Positions 1-9,019 of a stretch of 64,000 nt of DNA are shown piece after piece (the stretch's first letter is position 1; each line of letters begins with the position of its first letter). The stretch lies in NCBI RefSeq assembly GCF_003217095.1, contig NZ_QJSR01000001.1, forward strand, positions 675,716 through 739,715, read 5' to 3'. A program made the translations under genes and the position numbers. The stretch comes from Rhizobium sp. PP-CC-3A-592 (GTDB lineage: Bacteria; Pseudomonadota; Alphaproteobacteria; Rhizobiales; Rhizobiaceae). The notes below the pieces were generated by a model. The model was not told where the DNA came from. It did no database searches and saw only the letters and a list, made by a program, of their open reading frames with translations.

Positions 1-34
1 GCTTGATAAAAACCTTGCCGAGCGTGCTGGTAGC

Positions 35-496
35 TTACTTGGCGGCGCGCTTGCGGCGCTGGCCGAGGCCCATTTCGCGGGCGAGGCGCGAGCGCGCTTC
101 GGCATAGGCCGGGGCGACCATCGGATAATCTGACGGCAGTTCCCACTTTTCGCGGTAGTCTTCCGGCGACAAAGCGTGGTGCGTCATCAGGTGGCGCTTC
201 AGCGACTTGAAGTTACCACCGCATTCCAGGCAGGTGATCTGTCCGTCCTGAACCGACTTGCGCACCGATACGGCAGGCTTCGGCTTTTCCACGGCGGCGA
301 CGACGGGAGCCGGTGCGCCGGTGTTGTTCAGCGCCGTGTGCACATCGCCGATGAGAGTCGACAACTCCGAGACGGGCACGACATGATTGCTGACATAGGC
401 GGCGACGATTTCTGCGGTCAGTTCCACGAGCAACTCGTTGCCATGTCCTGCCAGGCTCAGTCCGGCCGTGCCATGTCCTGCCATCTGTTCACTCAT
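35..496 (-). CDS. mucR: MucR/Ros family zinc-finger transcriptional regulator
   Basis: The 153-residue product has the single prokaryotic Cys2His2 zinc finger of the MucR/Ros family: C89-x2-C92 and H102, with H106 or H107 as the fourth ligand, followed by the usual basic C-terminal tail (QRRKRAAK). The N-terminal half has the conserved [20 protein letters not shown] helix of the family. In rhizobia these proteins bind AT-rich DNA as oligomers and control exopolysaccharide, motility and cell-cycle genes. The start at 496 has a strong Shine-Dalgarno (AAGGAG) about 7 bases upstream. The extreme N-terminus is odd: a 14-bp direct repeat (440-453 and 470-483) makes the peptide AGHG occur twice, so residues 5-20 look like a recent microduplication. 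Confidence 0.93.
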   Translation of the reverse strand: MSEQMAGHGTAGLSLAGHGNELLVELTAEIVAAYVSNHVVPVSELSTLIGDVHTALNNTGAPAPVVAAVEKPKPAVSVRKSVQDGQITCLECGGNFKSLKRHLMTHHALSPEDYREKWELPSDYPMVAPAYAEARSRLAREMGLGQRRKRAAK

Positions 497-1098
497 TTTG
501 TTCTCCTTTCGGGCGATTGTCTCGTTTTCGCCCGCAGATTCGCAGGCTTTTCCATGAAAGCGTCATTTATCCCATGGAAATGCGATCGATTGCGGTAAAA
601 ACCGGCACGATTGCATCACAATGGAACGACCGAATTACTTGATGAATGCACTTGCATTGGCCGCCGCATATCTTTCCCCTACCCCGAAAAGACAACCGAA
701 TTCTGTAGAGATATTTCGGTAACGACAACCTGCAGTATTTTCAGTCTCAGACACTTTGCCGTTACTCGAATAACATTCACCCCAAAAATGTCAAACACGT
801 TTTTCAATAGATGCAAGACTTGGCGGGTGAAATGATGCGTCCCGGAACAGTTTTCACAAGCAATCCCGATAGAAATGTGCGCGTTCATCTATCGAGAAAC
901 CCCTTTCGGGGCAACATCCGTGCGTGCACCACCGGCGCGGGCTGCGATTCTCTGCAACCTGCGATTCTCACCTCGGTCGCATGCGTTTGCATGAGCAGAC
1001 ATTACTATAAAGCCGCGCGGCACGAGGGCTTGCGTTGGCTTTGCTTGCGCGCTGCGCGTTCCTATATGACGTGCAGTCTCAAAGATGAGGAGAACGAT
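497..1098. promoter_or_regulatory. AT-richer intergenic region between mucR and msrB
   Basis: This 602-bp gap lies between the divergent mucR and msrB genes. Its central part (about 600-880) is clearly more AT-rich than the surrounding coding DNA, with several A/T runs. MucR family proteins bind AT-rich sites and usually repress their own gene, so this is the natural place for autoregulation; that role is inferred. Open frames that cross it have no convincing ribosome binding site or codon use. I see no tRNA-like or terminator structure. Confidence 0.4.
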
Positions 1099-1536
1099 AT
1101 GACCGAACATCGCATGAATGCTGCCGAAGACGGCGCAAACACCCCTCTGAAGGTCGTGAAGAGCGATGCGGAATGGCGCGAGCAGCTGACGCCGGACCAG
1201 TATCGCGTCACCCGCCAGCATGGCACGGAACGGGCGTTTTCGAGCCCCGATTTCGCGCTCGGCAAGGCCGGCACCTATCGCTGCATCTGCTGCGGCAATG
1301 CGCTGTATGACGCAGGCGCGAAGTTCGATTCGGGAACGGGCTGGCCGAGCTTCTTCCAGCCGCTCGAGCCTGAAGCCGTGACGCAGGTCACCGACCGCTC
1401 CTACGGCATGACGCGGACGGAAGTGAAATGCGCCGATTGCGACGCGCATCTGGGCCACGTCTTTCCGGACGGACCGGCCCCGACCGGGCTTCGCTACTGC
1501 ATGAACGGGGTGGCGCTGACGTTCGAGCCGGCCTAG
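1099..1536 (+). CDS. msrB: Peptide-methionine (R)-S-oxide reductase
   Basis: The 145-residue protein reduces methionine-R-sulfoxide in oxidised proteins, using thioredoxin as reductant. The catalytic cysteine is C134 in the motif GLRYCMNG. Two CxxC pairs (C62/C65 and C111/C114) form the structural zinc site found in many MsrB proteins, and the family motif SGTGWPSF is at about 78-85. I chose the ATG at 1099 because it follows GAGGAG by about 6 bases and gives a normal-length protein. A longer in-frame opening from 811 has no family similarity in its extension. The gene is alone, divergent from mucR and convergent with the TrhA gene. Confidence 0.93.
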   Translation: MTEHRMNAAEDGANTPLKVVKSDAEWREQLTPDQYRVTRQHGTERAFSSPDFALGKAGTYRCICCGNALYDAGAKFDSGTGWPSFFQPLEPEAVTQVTDRSYGMTRTEVKCADCDAHLGHVFPDGPAPTGLRYCMNGVALTFEPA

Positions 1537-1615
1537 GCGACCCGGCCTGAGCGACCGGGCTTAGGCAACGCGGCTCAGGTGAGCCCGCTTGAGCCGCCGC
1601 GAAGCGCGCGGGGCC

Positions 1616-2275
1616 TCAAGCGGGGGTGTTGCCGATGACCGAGAACACGGCCGAGAAGTGGACGGCGGCGGCGGTCACGACGAAGCCGTGCCAGATGGCG
1701 TTCTGGAAGCGCAGCCGCTCCCACACGTGGAAGATGACGCCGGCGGAGTAGATGATGCCGCCGGCGAGAATGAGCAGCATGGTGGCGCCGTTCAGCGTCG
1801 TCAGCAGCGGCCCGACAGCCAGCACGCCGCTCCAGCCCATGGCGAGATAGAGCACGATGGCGAGCTTGTCGTAGCGCCCGGGAAAGACGCATTTCAGCGC
1901 GATGCCGAAAGCCGCGATCAGCCAGATGCCGACGAGCATGACGGCCAGGAACGGATCGTTCCAGCCGCTTTGCAGGAAGGGCGTGTAGGTCGCCGCGATC
2001 AGGATGAAGATCGAGGAATGATCGAACCGGCGCAGCAGCCATTTGGTGCGCGACACCGGCCACATATTGTAGACGAAGGAGATCGACAGCGTGGCGACGA
2101 GGCCGGCGCCGTAGATCGCGGCGGCCGCGATCTGCCCCGCGGTGCTGGCCGCACTTGCATGCGCCAGCAGGATGGTGACGCCAATGAGCGCGAAGGCGAG
2201 ACCGATGCCATGGACGATGCCGTCCGCGATCATTTCGGTCCGGTCGTAGTTCCACTTGATGCCCTCGATCTCCAC
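1616..2275 (-). CDS. TrhA/hemolysin III family membrane protein
   Basis: The 219-residue protein is a seven-helix membrane protein of the TrhA/HlyIII (PAQR-like) family. Family hallmarks are visible: the N-terminal DGIVHGIGLAFALIG with its conserved histidine, RFDHSSIFILIAATYTPFL in the third helix region, and the C-terminal HxxxV/HF histidines (HGFVVTAAAVHF) that with the Asp/His of helix 3 form a metal site. Family members have been linked to membrane energetics and fluidity in bacteria; the hemolysin name comes from a Bacillus protein and should not be read as a toxin call. It stands alone, convergent with msrB and divergent from the VOC gene. Confidence 0.88.
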   Translation of the reverse strand: MEIEGIKWNYDRTEMIADGIVHGIGLAFALIGVTILLAHASAASTAGQIAAAAIYGAGLVATLSISFVYNMWPVSRTKWLLRRFDHSSIFILIAATYTPFLQSGWNDPFLAVMLVGIWLIAAFGIALKCVFPGRYDKLAIVLYLAMGWSGVLAVGPLLTTLNGATMLLILAGGIIYSAGVIFHVWERLRFQNAIWHGFVVTAAAVHFSAVFSVIGNTPA

Positions 2276-2621
2276 GCGCGCTTCGTCTCCAGATCCGTTT
2301 CAGCTCAGGCTACGCATCCGCCGCCCGTTTGGCGAGCCCCGATGGGCGCGCGTCCGTCACTTTCGATGACGAATCGATCATCGGCGAGGATGCGGGCGGG
2401 AGGATGACAGAACAGGCCCGGCGGAGGGAAATTTGCTGCGGGTGCGAAAAAATTTTGGCGCTGGTGCAAACAGGTTCGCGCCGGGGCGACGAACTTTTCA
2501 TGCAAAGCACGAAAAGTTCGCAGCGGGATTGTCAACGCATCCGAGACGATCCATCGCCGATCCCGGGGATTTCGCATGGCGCCCAAGCGGTGCATAGTCA
2601 ATCCTCTTCGGGGACCCTGCC
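2276..2621. promoter_or_regulatory. Intergenic region with perfect 10-bp inverted repeat
   Basis: This gap separates the divergent TrhA and VOC genes. At 2490-2499 and 2511-2520 there is a perfect inverted repeat, CGAACTTTTC / GAAAAGTTCG, with an 11-base loop. There is no T-run after it on either strand, so it is more like an operator or an mRNA hairpin than a terminator. An A/T-rich stretch at about 2446-2458 (GAAAAAATTTTGG) lies just upstream. No convincing small gene is visible here. Confidence 0.4.
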
Positions 2622-3662
2622 ATGGACGATTTGCGCCGACGCCGCCTGCTGCACATGACGGGTATGGCGCTCGTCCTGCCCGGCATCTTCCCGAACACCC
2701 TCGCAGGAGCGACCGAGATGACCCTTTCCGACATGATGCGCACCCCTTCGACGGATCGTCCGCCCGCGACCGAACATCCTGCCCCCGAACATCCCGCCCC
2801 TGAACATCCCTTGGCTATGCCGGCCTTTATCGATCACGCCCGGCTGGTGGTGCGCGATCTGCCGCTCGTCTCGTCCTGGTACCAGTCCGTGATGGGGCTG
2901 AGCCTGATGGAGCGGTTGCCAAGCGGCGAGACGCTCGGCGCCGGCGGACGGCCGCTGCTGACGCTCACGACCTCCGGCCATGCGACAACGGCGCCGCGCA
3001 ACGCGCCGGGCCTGTTCCACACGGCCTTCCTCGTGCCGGACCGGCCGGCGCTTGCCCGCTGGCTGGCCCATGCCGCCGGCCTTCAGGTGCCGCTGCAGGG
3101 CGCATCCGACCATCTGGTCAGCGAGGCGATCTATCTGGCCGACCCCGAGGGCAACGGCATCGAGGTCTATCGCGACCGGCCCCGCGCCGACTGGACCACC
3201 CTGCCCGACGGCACGTTGAAGATGGCCACCCTGCCGCTCGATCTCCAGACGCTCTACGACGAGGGCGTGGCGCTCGCCCGGGGACACGCCAATTGGGGCG
3301 GCATGGCGGCGGGCACGGCGCTCGGCCATCTCCACCTGCAGGTGTCGGACCTGCCGCAGGCCAACGGCTTCTTCCGCGACGTGCTCGGCCTCGATCTGAT
3401 CTCCACCTATCCCGGCGCCAGCTTCTTCTCGACCGGCCGCTATCACCATCACCTCGCCGCCAATATCTGGAACACGCGCAACGCACCCCGGCGCGTCGCC
3501 GAGATGACGGGGCTCGGCACCTACGCCCTCCGCTTCAACGACGCGGCAGCGCTTCAGACGGCGCTTGCCGCGCTGGACCGGCTGGAAATCCCCACCGCCC
3601 GCACCGGCGACACCGTCTCCCTTACCGACCCGTTCGGCATCGGGCTGACGCTGTCGGCGTGA
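2622..3662 (+). CDS. Double VOC-domain protein (CatE-like ring-cleavage dioxygenase family)
   Basis: The protein carries two vicinal-oxygen-chelate modules. The first is at about 67-185, starting IDHARLVVRDLP and ending with the metal-ligand-type motif GNGIEVYRDRP. The second is at about 225-345, starting LGHLHLQVSDLP. The arrangement resembles Bacillus CatE-type catechol-2,3-dioxygenases and related glyoxalase-fold enzymes; the substrate cannot be read from sequence. The start is uncertain. ATG 2622 gives an N-terminus with four arginines, a hydrophobic stretch and an Ala-x-Ala-like end (LRRRRLLHMTGMALVLPG), resembling a Tat export signal. ATG 2719 follows AGGAG closely and would give a cytosolic protein. 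Residues 48-62 contain three tandem EHP units encoded by 15-bp repeats. Confidence 0.75.
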   Translation: MDDLRRRRLLHMTGMALVLPGIFPNTLAGATEMTLSDMMRTPSTDRPPATEHPAPEHPAPEHPLAMPAFIDHARLVVRDLPLVSSWYQSVMGLSLMERLPSGETLGAGGRPLLTLTTSGHATTAPRNAPGLFHTAFLVPDRPALARWLAHAAGLQVPLQGASDHLVSEAIYLADPEGNGIEVYRDRPRADWTTLPDGTLKMATLPLDLQTLYDEGVALARGHANWGGMAAGTALGHLHLQVSDLPQANGFFRDVLGLDLISTYPGASFFSTGRYHHHLAANIWNTRNAPRRVAEMTGLGTYALRFNDAAALQTALAALDRLEIPTARTGDTVSLTDPFGIGLTLSA

Positions 3663-3677
3663 GATGGCCGAGGACCC

Positions 3678-3959
3678 TCAGCCCGGGCGGCGCACCACGA
3701 GGGATGTGAGCTTCAGCGCGATCGGGCGCACGATCAGCACGCTGACGAAGGCGGCGGGCATGGCAATGAGGTAGGCGGCGGCGACGCGCATCGGCAGGCC
3801 GCTGTCGACGCCGCTGTTCACCGAAACGATGATCCAGCACATCACGAAGGCCATGATGCCGGCCATGAAGAAGGCGAAGACGTAAGGTGTCGCCGCAGAG
3901 GGGAGGCCGGTCTTCACAGACCGGGCAGCGGGGGATGTGGGTGTTGCGTTCGTGGGCAT
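3678..3959 (-). CDS. DUF2798 small membrane protein
   Basis: The 93-residue protein has two predicted membrane helices (AAYLIAMPAAFVSVLIV is the second) and matches the DUF2798 family, small two-helix proteins of unknown function common in proteobacteria. The start at 3959 is preceded by GGAG at about 6 bases; a longer opening from 4004 adds an unconserved 15 residues. It is divergent from a LysR regulator, which may control it: these small membrane proteins are often next to LysR genes. That regulatory link is inference. Confidence 0.75.
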   Translation of the reverse strand: MPTNATPTSPAARSVKTGLPSAATPYVFAFFMAGIMAFVMCWIIVSVNSGVDSGLPMRVAAAYLIAMPAAFVSVLIVRPIALKLTSLVVRRPG

Positions 3960-4088
3960 GGTCGCTCCGAAATGTTGAATGTCGATACTCTTTCCTAGCC
4001 GCAAATGCCGCTCTCGATTAGAGGCTTGCAGGCTCCATCAATCTGAAGCAAAACTTTCGAATGATCGGGATCGGGAGTGCGCGCAGCT

Positions 4089-5006
4089 ATGGACAGCCTT
4101 CGCGGGATCGAGAGTTTCGTGCGCAGCGTCGAGATGGGCAGCATTGCCGCCGCCGCCCGGCAGCTCGGCATCAGCCCTGCGGCCGCCAGCCAGAACATCG
4201 CCCGGCTGGAGCGCGACCTCGGCGTGCGCCTGATGCAGCGCACGACGCGCCGGCTGGGGCTGACGGATAGCGGGCAGGTCTATTTCGAGCGCGTCCGCCA
4301 TGTCGTCCACGCGCTGGAGGCAGCGGCCACCGCCGTTTCCGCGCTCAACGACGCGCCACGGGGAAGGCTCACCGTTTCCGCCTCGGTCGCGTTCGGCCGC
4401 CATGTCATCGCGCCGCTCATTCCGGGCTTCGCCAGCCTCTACCCGCAGCTTTCCGTCGAGCTCGTCGTCACCGACAGGGCCGTCGACCATATCGCCGAGG
4501 GCATCGACATCAGCGTGCGGTTCGCCGAGCAGCTGGAGCCCTCGCTGATCGCCCGCCGGCTCGTCACCGTGCCGATGATGATCTGCGCCTCGCCCGACTA
4601 TCTCGCCCGCCGCGGCCATCCCAAGTCGCCGGAGGACCTCGTGCATCATGATTGCCTGCTCTACCGGCTGGCGACGCATGGCCGCCTGTTCCGCTGGACC
4701 TTCCTCAAGGACGGCACATTGTACGAGCCCGACATCAAGCCGAAGATCATCAGCAACGATATCGACACCCTGACCTCCATGGTCCTTGCCGGCGCCGGCA
4801 TCGCCCGTCTCGGCGCGTTCATCGCCGACGCGCTGATCGCCAAGGGTTCCGTCGTGCCTCTGTTCGGCGGCACCGCGGCCGGCAGCGACACGGTCGCGGC
4901 GCATACGCCCTTCACCTTCTATGCCTGCACGCTCGACCGCCACAGCGCCACGCCGAAGATCCGCGCCTTCATCGATTACGCGGTCGCGGCCTTATCCTCG
5001 CGCTGA
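4089..5006 (+). CDS. LysR family transcriptional regulator
   Basis: The N-terminal winged helix-turn-helix is clear (MDSLRGIESFVRSVEMGSIA, then ARQLGISPAAASQNIARLERD), followed by a type 2 periplasmic-binding-like effector domain to the C-terminus, about 305 residues in all. The ATG at 4089 is about 11 bases after GGGAG; a GTG at 4077 is an alternative. It is divergent from the DUF2798 gene with a 129-bp shared promoter region, the usual place for LysR control. The subgroup is the large CrgA-like one (RGIESFVR, TRRLGLTDSG). The effector is unknown. Confidence 0.9.
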   Translation: MDSLRGIESFVRSVEMGSIAAAARQLGISPAAASQNIARLERDLGVRLMQRTTRRLGLTDSGQVYFERVRHVVHALEAAATAVSALNDAPRGRLTVSASVAFGRHVIAPLIPGFASLYPQLSVELVVTDRAVDHIAEGIDISVRFAEQLEPSLIARRLVTVPMMICASPDYLARRGHPKSPEDLVHHDCLLYRLATHGRLFRWTFLKDGTLYEPDIKPKIISNDIDTLTSMVLAGAGIARLGAFIADALIAKGSVVPLFGGTAAGSDTVAAHTPFTFYACTLDRHSATPKIRAFIDYAVAALSSR

Positions 5007-5108
5007 GGCAACGCGCTTTGCCGCTTGAATGCGCCGGCTGCGGCATCTATGTGCTCGATATCCCAGAGCATCGTCCTGCGGCCATAACGAAGAGATGGAG
5101 CGTTCCCG

Positions 5109-7253
5109 GTGATCCGGAAAAGCTTCAGCGAACCCCCGGAGATCGCATTGTCCGACCAAGCCCCCGTCTTTTCCAGCCTGCCCGTTCCGCCTGCAGCACA
5201 CAAGAAGCCGCTGAGCGACACCCGCCATGGCATCACGCGCACCGACGACTATGCCTGGTTCCGGGCCGACAACTGGCAGCAGATGTTCAAGGACACCTCC
5301 ATTCTCGACTCCGAGATCCGCGCGCATCTGGAGGCCGAGAACGCCTATATGAAGGCGGCGATGGCGGATACCGAGGCGCTGCAGAAGACGCTTTTCGCCG
5401 AGATGAAGGGCCGCATCAAGGAAGACGACAGCTCCGTGCCGATGAAGGACGGGCCGTTCGCCTATGGCACCGCCTTCGTCACCGGTGGTGAGCAGCCGCG
5501 CTACTTTCGCCAACCGCGCGACGGCGGCGAGCGTGTGGTGCTGCTCGACGGCGACAAGGAGGCTGCGGGCAAGGACTATTTCCGCCTCTCCGGCATCGAC
5601 CATTGCACCGATCATTCGCTCGGCATCTGGGGCTATGACGACAAGGGATCGGAATATTTCACGCTGCGCATCCGCGATCTGGCGACCGGCGACGACCTCG
5701 AAGACGTGATCGCCAACACCGGCGGCGATGGCGCCTGGGCGCCCGACGGCCGCAGCTTCTTCTACACCGTGCTCGACGAGAACCACCGTCCGTCGAAGAT
5801 CTTCCACCATGTCATCGGCACGCCGCAGGCCGACGACCGGCTGGTCTACGAGGAGGAAGATCCGGGCTTCTTCATGGGCGTCGGCGCCTCCATGCTCGAC
5901 GACGTCATCTATATCGACATCCACGACCACGAGACCAGCGAATACCTGCTGATCCCGACCTCCGACCTCCATGCGATACCGAAGCTGGTGGCCGCGCGCG
6001 AGACCGGGCTCGAATATTCCATGACCGAGGGCGGCGACGTCTTCTACATCCTGACGAATGCCGATGGCGCCAAGGATTTCAAGATCATGGAAACGCCGTT
6101 CGACCGGCCGGAGCGGGAGAACTGGCGCGAGCTCGTGCCCCACACGCCGGGCCGGCTGATCCTCAACCACATGGCGTTTGCCCGCCACCTCGTCTGGCTG
6201 GAGCGCGAGAACGGCCTGCCGCAGATCAAGATCCGCGACCGGCGCACCGGCGAGGAGCACGCGATCGCCTTTGCCGAGGAAGCCTTCTCGCTCGGTCTGT
6301 CGGGTGCCGCCGAATACGACACCGACGTCATCCGCTTCTCCTATTCCTCGATGACGACGCCGAGCCAGCTCTTCGACTACGACATGACGACGCGCGCGCG
6401 TACGCTGCTGAAGACGCAGGAAGTGCCCTCCGGCCACAATCCGGACGACTACGTCACGCGCCGCGTGTTTGCGCCCTCGCATGACGGGGCCTCCGTGCCG
6501 GTGACGCTGCTCTATCGCCGCGATACGCCCCTGGACGGCTCCGCACCCTGCCTGATCTATGGCTACGGCGCCTACGGCATATCCATTCCCGCCTCGTTCA
6601 ACACCAATTGCCTGTCGCTGGTCGATCGCGGCTTCGTCTATGCCATCGCCCATATCCGCGGCGGCAAGGACAAGGGCTTTGCCTGGTACGAAGACGGCAA
6701 GATGGAAAAGAAGACCAACACGTTCAAGGACTTCATCGCAGCGGCCGACCACTTGAACGAGGAACGCTTCACGTCCTACGCAAACATCGTCGCCGAAGGC
6801 GGCTCGGCCGGCGGCATGCTGATGGGCGCCGTCGCCAACATGGCACCGGAGAAATTCGGCGGCATCATCGCGGCCGTGCCCTTCGTGGACGTGCTGAACA
6901 CCATGCTCGACGACACGCTGCCGCTGACCCCGCCCGAATGGCCGGAATGGGGCAACCCGATCGACGACGAAGCGGCCTATCACCACATCGCCAGCTATTC
7001 GCCCTACGACAATGTGGCGGAAAAACCCTACCCCGCCCTCCTCGCCCTCTCCGGCCTCACCGACCCGCGCGTGACCTACTGGGAGCCGACCAAATGGGTG
7101 GCGAAGCTGCGCGACAAGACCACGGGCAACCAGCCGATCCTGCTCAAAACCAACATGGGCGCCGGCCACGGCGGCGCGTCCGGGCGGTTCCAGCGGCTGG
7201 AGGAGATCGCGTTCGAATATGCGTTTGCGATCAAGGTGGCGCGAAAGATGTGA
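5109..7253 (+). CDS. ptrB: Oligopeptidase B (prolyl oligopeptidase family S9A)
   Basis: The 714-residue protein is a serine oligopeptidase that cleaves short peptides after basic residues. The N-terminal part forms the seven-bladed propeller that keeps large substrates out; it includes DDYAWFRADNW near residues 40-50. The C-terminal alpha/beta hydrolase domain holds the nucleophile Ser566 in GGSAGGM, and near the end the histidine in AGHGGASGRF. The GTG start at 5109 is the first plausible one and gives a length typical of the family. There is no signal peptide, so the protein is cytosolic. It appears monocistronic; a repeat-rich gap follows. Confidence 0.93.
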   Translation: MIRKSFSEPPEIALSDQAPVFSSLPVPPAAHKKPLSDTRHGITRTDDYAWFRADNWQQMFKDTSILDSEIRAHLEAENAYMKAAMADTEALQKTLFAEMKGRIKEDDSSVPMKDGPFAYGTAFVTGGEQPRYFRQPRDGGERVVLLDGDKEAAGKDYFRLSGIDHCTDHSLGIWGYDDKGSEYFTLRIRDLATGDDLEDVIANTGGDGAWAPDGRSFFYTVLDENHRPSKIFHHVIGTPQADDRLVYEEEDPGFFMGVGASMLDDVIYIDIHDHETSEYLLIPTSDLHAIPKLVAARETGLEYSMTEGGDVFYILTNADGAKDFKIMETPFDRPERENWRELVPHTPGRLILNHMAFARHLVWLERENGLPQIKIRDRRTGEEHAIAFAEEAFSLGLSGAAEYDTDVIRFSYSSMTTPSQLFDYDMTTRARTLLKTQEVPSGHNPDDYVTRRVFAPSHDGASVPVTLLYRRDTPLDGSAPCLIYGYGAYGISIPASFNTNCLSLVDRGFVYAIAHIRGGKDKGFAWYEDGKMEKKTNTFKDFIAAADHLNEERFTSYANIVAEGGSAGGMLMGAVANMAPEKFGGIIAAVPFVDVLNTMLDDTLPLTPPEWPEWGNPIDDEAAYHHIASYSPYDNVAEKPYPALLALSGLTDPRVTYWEPTKWVAKLRDKTTGNQPILLKTNMGAGHGGASGRFQRLEEIAFEYAFAIKVARKM

Positions 7254-7268
7254 GGGGTAAGGAAGACA

Positions 7269-7500
<232 letters not shown>

Positions 7501-7607
7501 CCCCTCACCCCACCCTCCACATGCACATGCGCCACCTCGAAAATACACCCCCGCGCCCTATAACTCCCGCTGCGGCCGCCATCCGGCAGTCCGGTTCGGG
7601 AGGTCTC

Positions 7608-8864
7608 ATGCTCAGGTCGAAACGTCTCTGGCAGGTGGTGCGGCTGTCGCGGCGGCTGTGGGTTCGGGCGACGCTCTATTGTCTTGCCGGGGTTGCGACG
7701 GCGCTCGTCGCCATCCTTCTCGGGCCCTTCATTCCGCAAGAGATGACGCAGGCCTTCGGGGCGGATGCGGTGGATCCGATCCTCTCCATCATCGCCTCCA
7801 GCATGCTCGCCGTCACCACATTCTCGCTGTCGACGCTGGTGGCCGCCAGCGCGGCGGCGGCCAGCGGTGCGACACCGCGGGCGACGAGCCTGCTGCTTGA
7901 GGACACCACCGCCCAGCGGGCGCTCTCGACCTTTCTCGGCACCTTCCTGTTTTCGCTGGTCGGGCTGATCGCGCTGCATGCCGGGCTCTATGGCGGCGGC
8001 GGGCGGCTTGTCCTGTTCATCGTCACGCTCGGCGTCATCGCCGTGATCGTGCTGACGCTGTTGCGCTGGATCGACCATCTCTCGACCCTCGGCCGGATCA
8101 GCGAGACCATCGACCGGGTGAAGACCGTGGCGATGACAGGCATGCGCGATCATCTCGAAGATCCGCTTCTCGGCGGCGCGCCGCTCGGGCCCCTTCCGTC
8201 CGGTGCCGTTCCGGTCTCGCCCGCCAAGGTCGGCTACATCAAGCATATCGACATGCCGCAGCTGCAGGCGCTGGCCAAGGCGGACGATCTCGAACTGCAT
8301 CTGGTCGCGCGGGCCGGCGCCTTCTGCGCGCCGGGCACGCCGATGCTCTTCGTTCGGACCCGGGCGACAGGTGGGCTCGACCCCAAGGTGCAACAGGCCA
8401 TTCTCGACGCCCTGACCATCGGCCCGCGCCGCACCTTCGAGCAGGACCCCCGCTTCGGCCTGATCGTGCTGGCCGAGATCGCCTCGCGCTCCCTGTCCTC
8501 CGCCATCAACGATCCCGGCACGACCATCGACGTCATGACGGCGATGGTCGAGGTGCTCGCCGTGGAGCCGAGAGCGGACCATCTGCGCGGCGCGCCCGCG
8601 TTCCCGCGCGTGCATGTGCCGCCTGTGACGCTTCGGGATATGTTCGAGGACGCCTTCCTGCCGATCGCCCGTGACGGCGCCGGCAACCTCGACATCGGCA
8701 TCCGTCTGCAAAAAAGCCTGCGGGCGCTGGCGGGCCTGCCCGGCGGACGCCTGCACACCATCGCCCGCGAGACCGCGGTGGCCAGCCTCACCCGCGGGCT
8801 GGCAAGCCTCACCTTCGAGGCGGACCGGGAACGGCTGCAGAAGGAGGCTTTCGTGGAGGCTTGA
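7608..8864 (+). CDS. DUF2254 family membrane protein
   Basis: The 418-residue protein has four hydrophobic helices in its first 180 residues (for example TLYCLAGVATALVAILLGPF and LVLFIVTLGVIAVIVLTLL). A soluble domain of about 230 residues follows, containing the family motif SRSLSSAINDPGTTIDVM. It matches DUF2254, predicted inner-membrane proteins of unknown function. ATG 7608 has GGGAGG 5 bases upstream. The frame stays open back through the microsatellite to a TTG at 7317, but that extension is low-complexity and repeat-derived. Expression could be affected by slippage in the microsatellite; this is inference. Confidence 0.8.
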   Translation: MLRSKRLWQVVRLSRRLWVRATLYCLAGVATALVAILLGPFIPQEMTQAFGADAVDPILSIIASSMLAVTTFSLSTLVAASAAAASGATPRATSLLLEDTTAQRALSTFLGTFLFSLVGLIALHAGLYGGGGRLVLFIVTLGVIAVIVLTLLRWIDHLSTLGRISETIDRVKTVAMTGMRDHLEDPLLGGAPLGPLPSGAVPVSPAKVGYIKHIDMPQLQALAKADDLELHLVARAGAFCAPGTPMLFVRTRATGGLDPKVQQAILDALTIGPRRTFEQDPRFGLIVLAEIASRSLSSAINDPGTTIDVMTAMVEVLAVEPRADHLRGAPAFPRVHVPPVTLRDMFEDAFLPIARDGAGNLDIGIRLQKSLRALAGLPGGRLHTIARETAVASLTRGLASLTFEADRERLQKEAFVEA

Positions 8865-9019
8865 GCTTCGCCTATCGAGAGAATGATCATGGCGCACCGC
8901 CGCCGGCACGGGACGCCCGATCACCCTTTCATGCCCATATCGCCCACCCTATCTAACATGGATGACACCGGTCTTCCGACCGGATCGACTCGTAACAGAC
9001 AAGGCACGGAGCGGAGACG

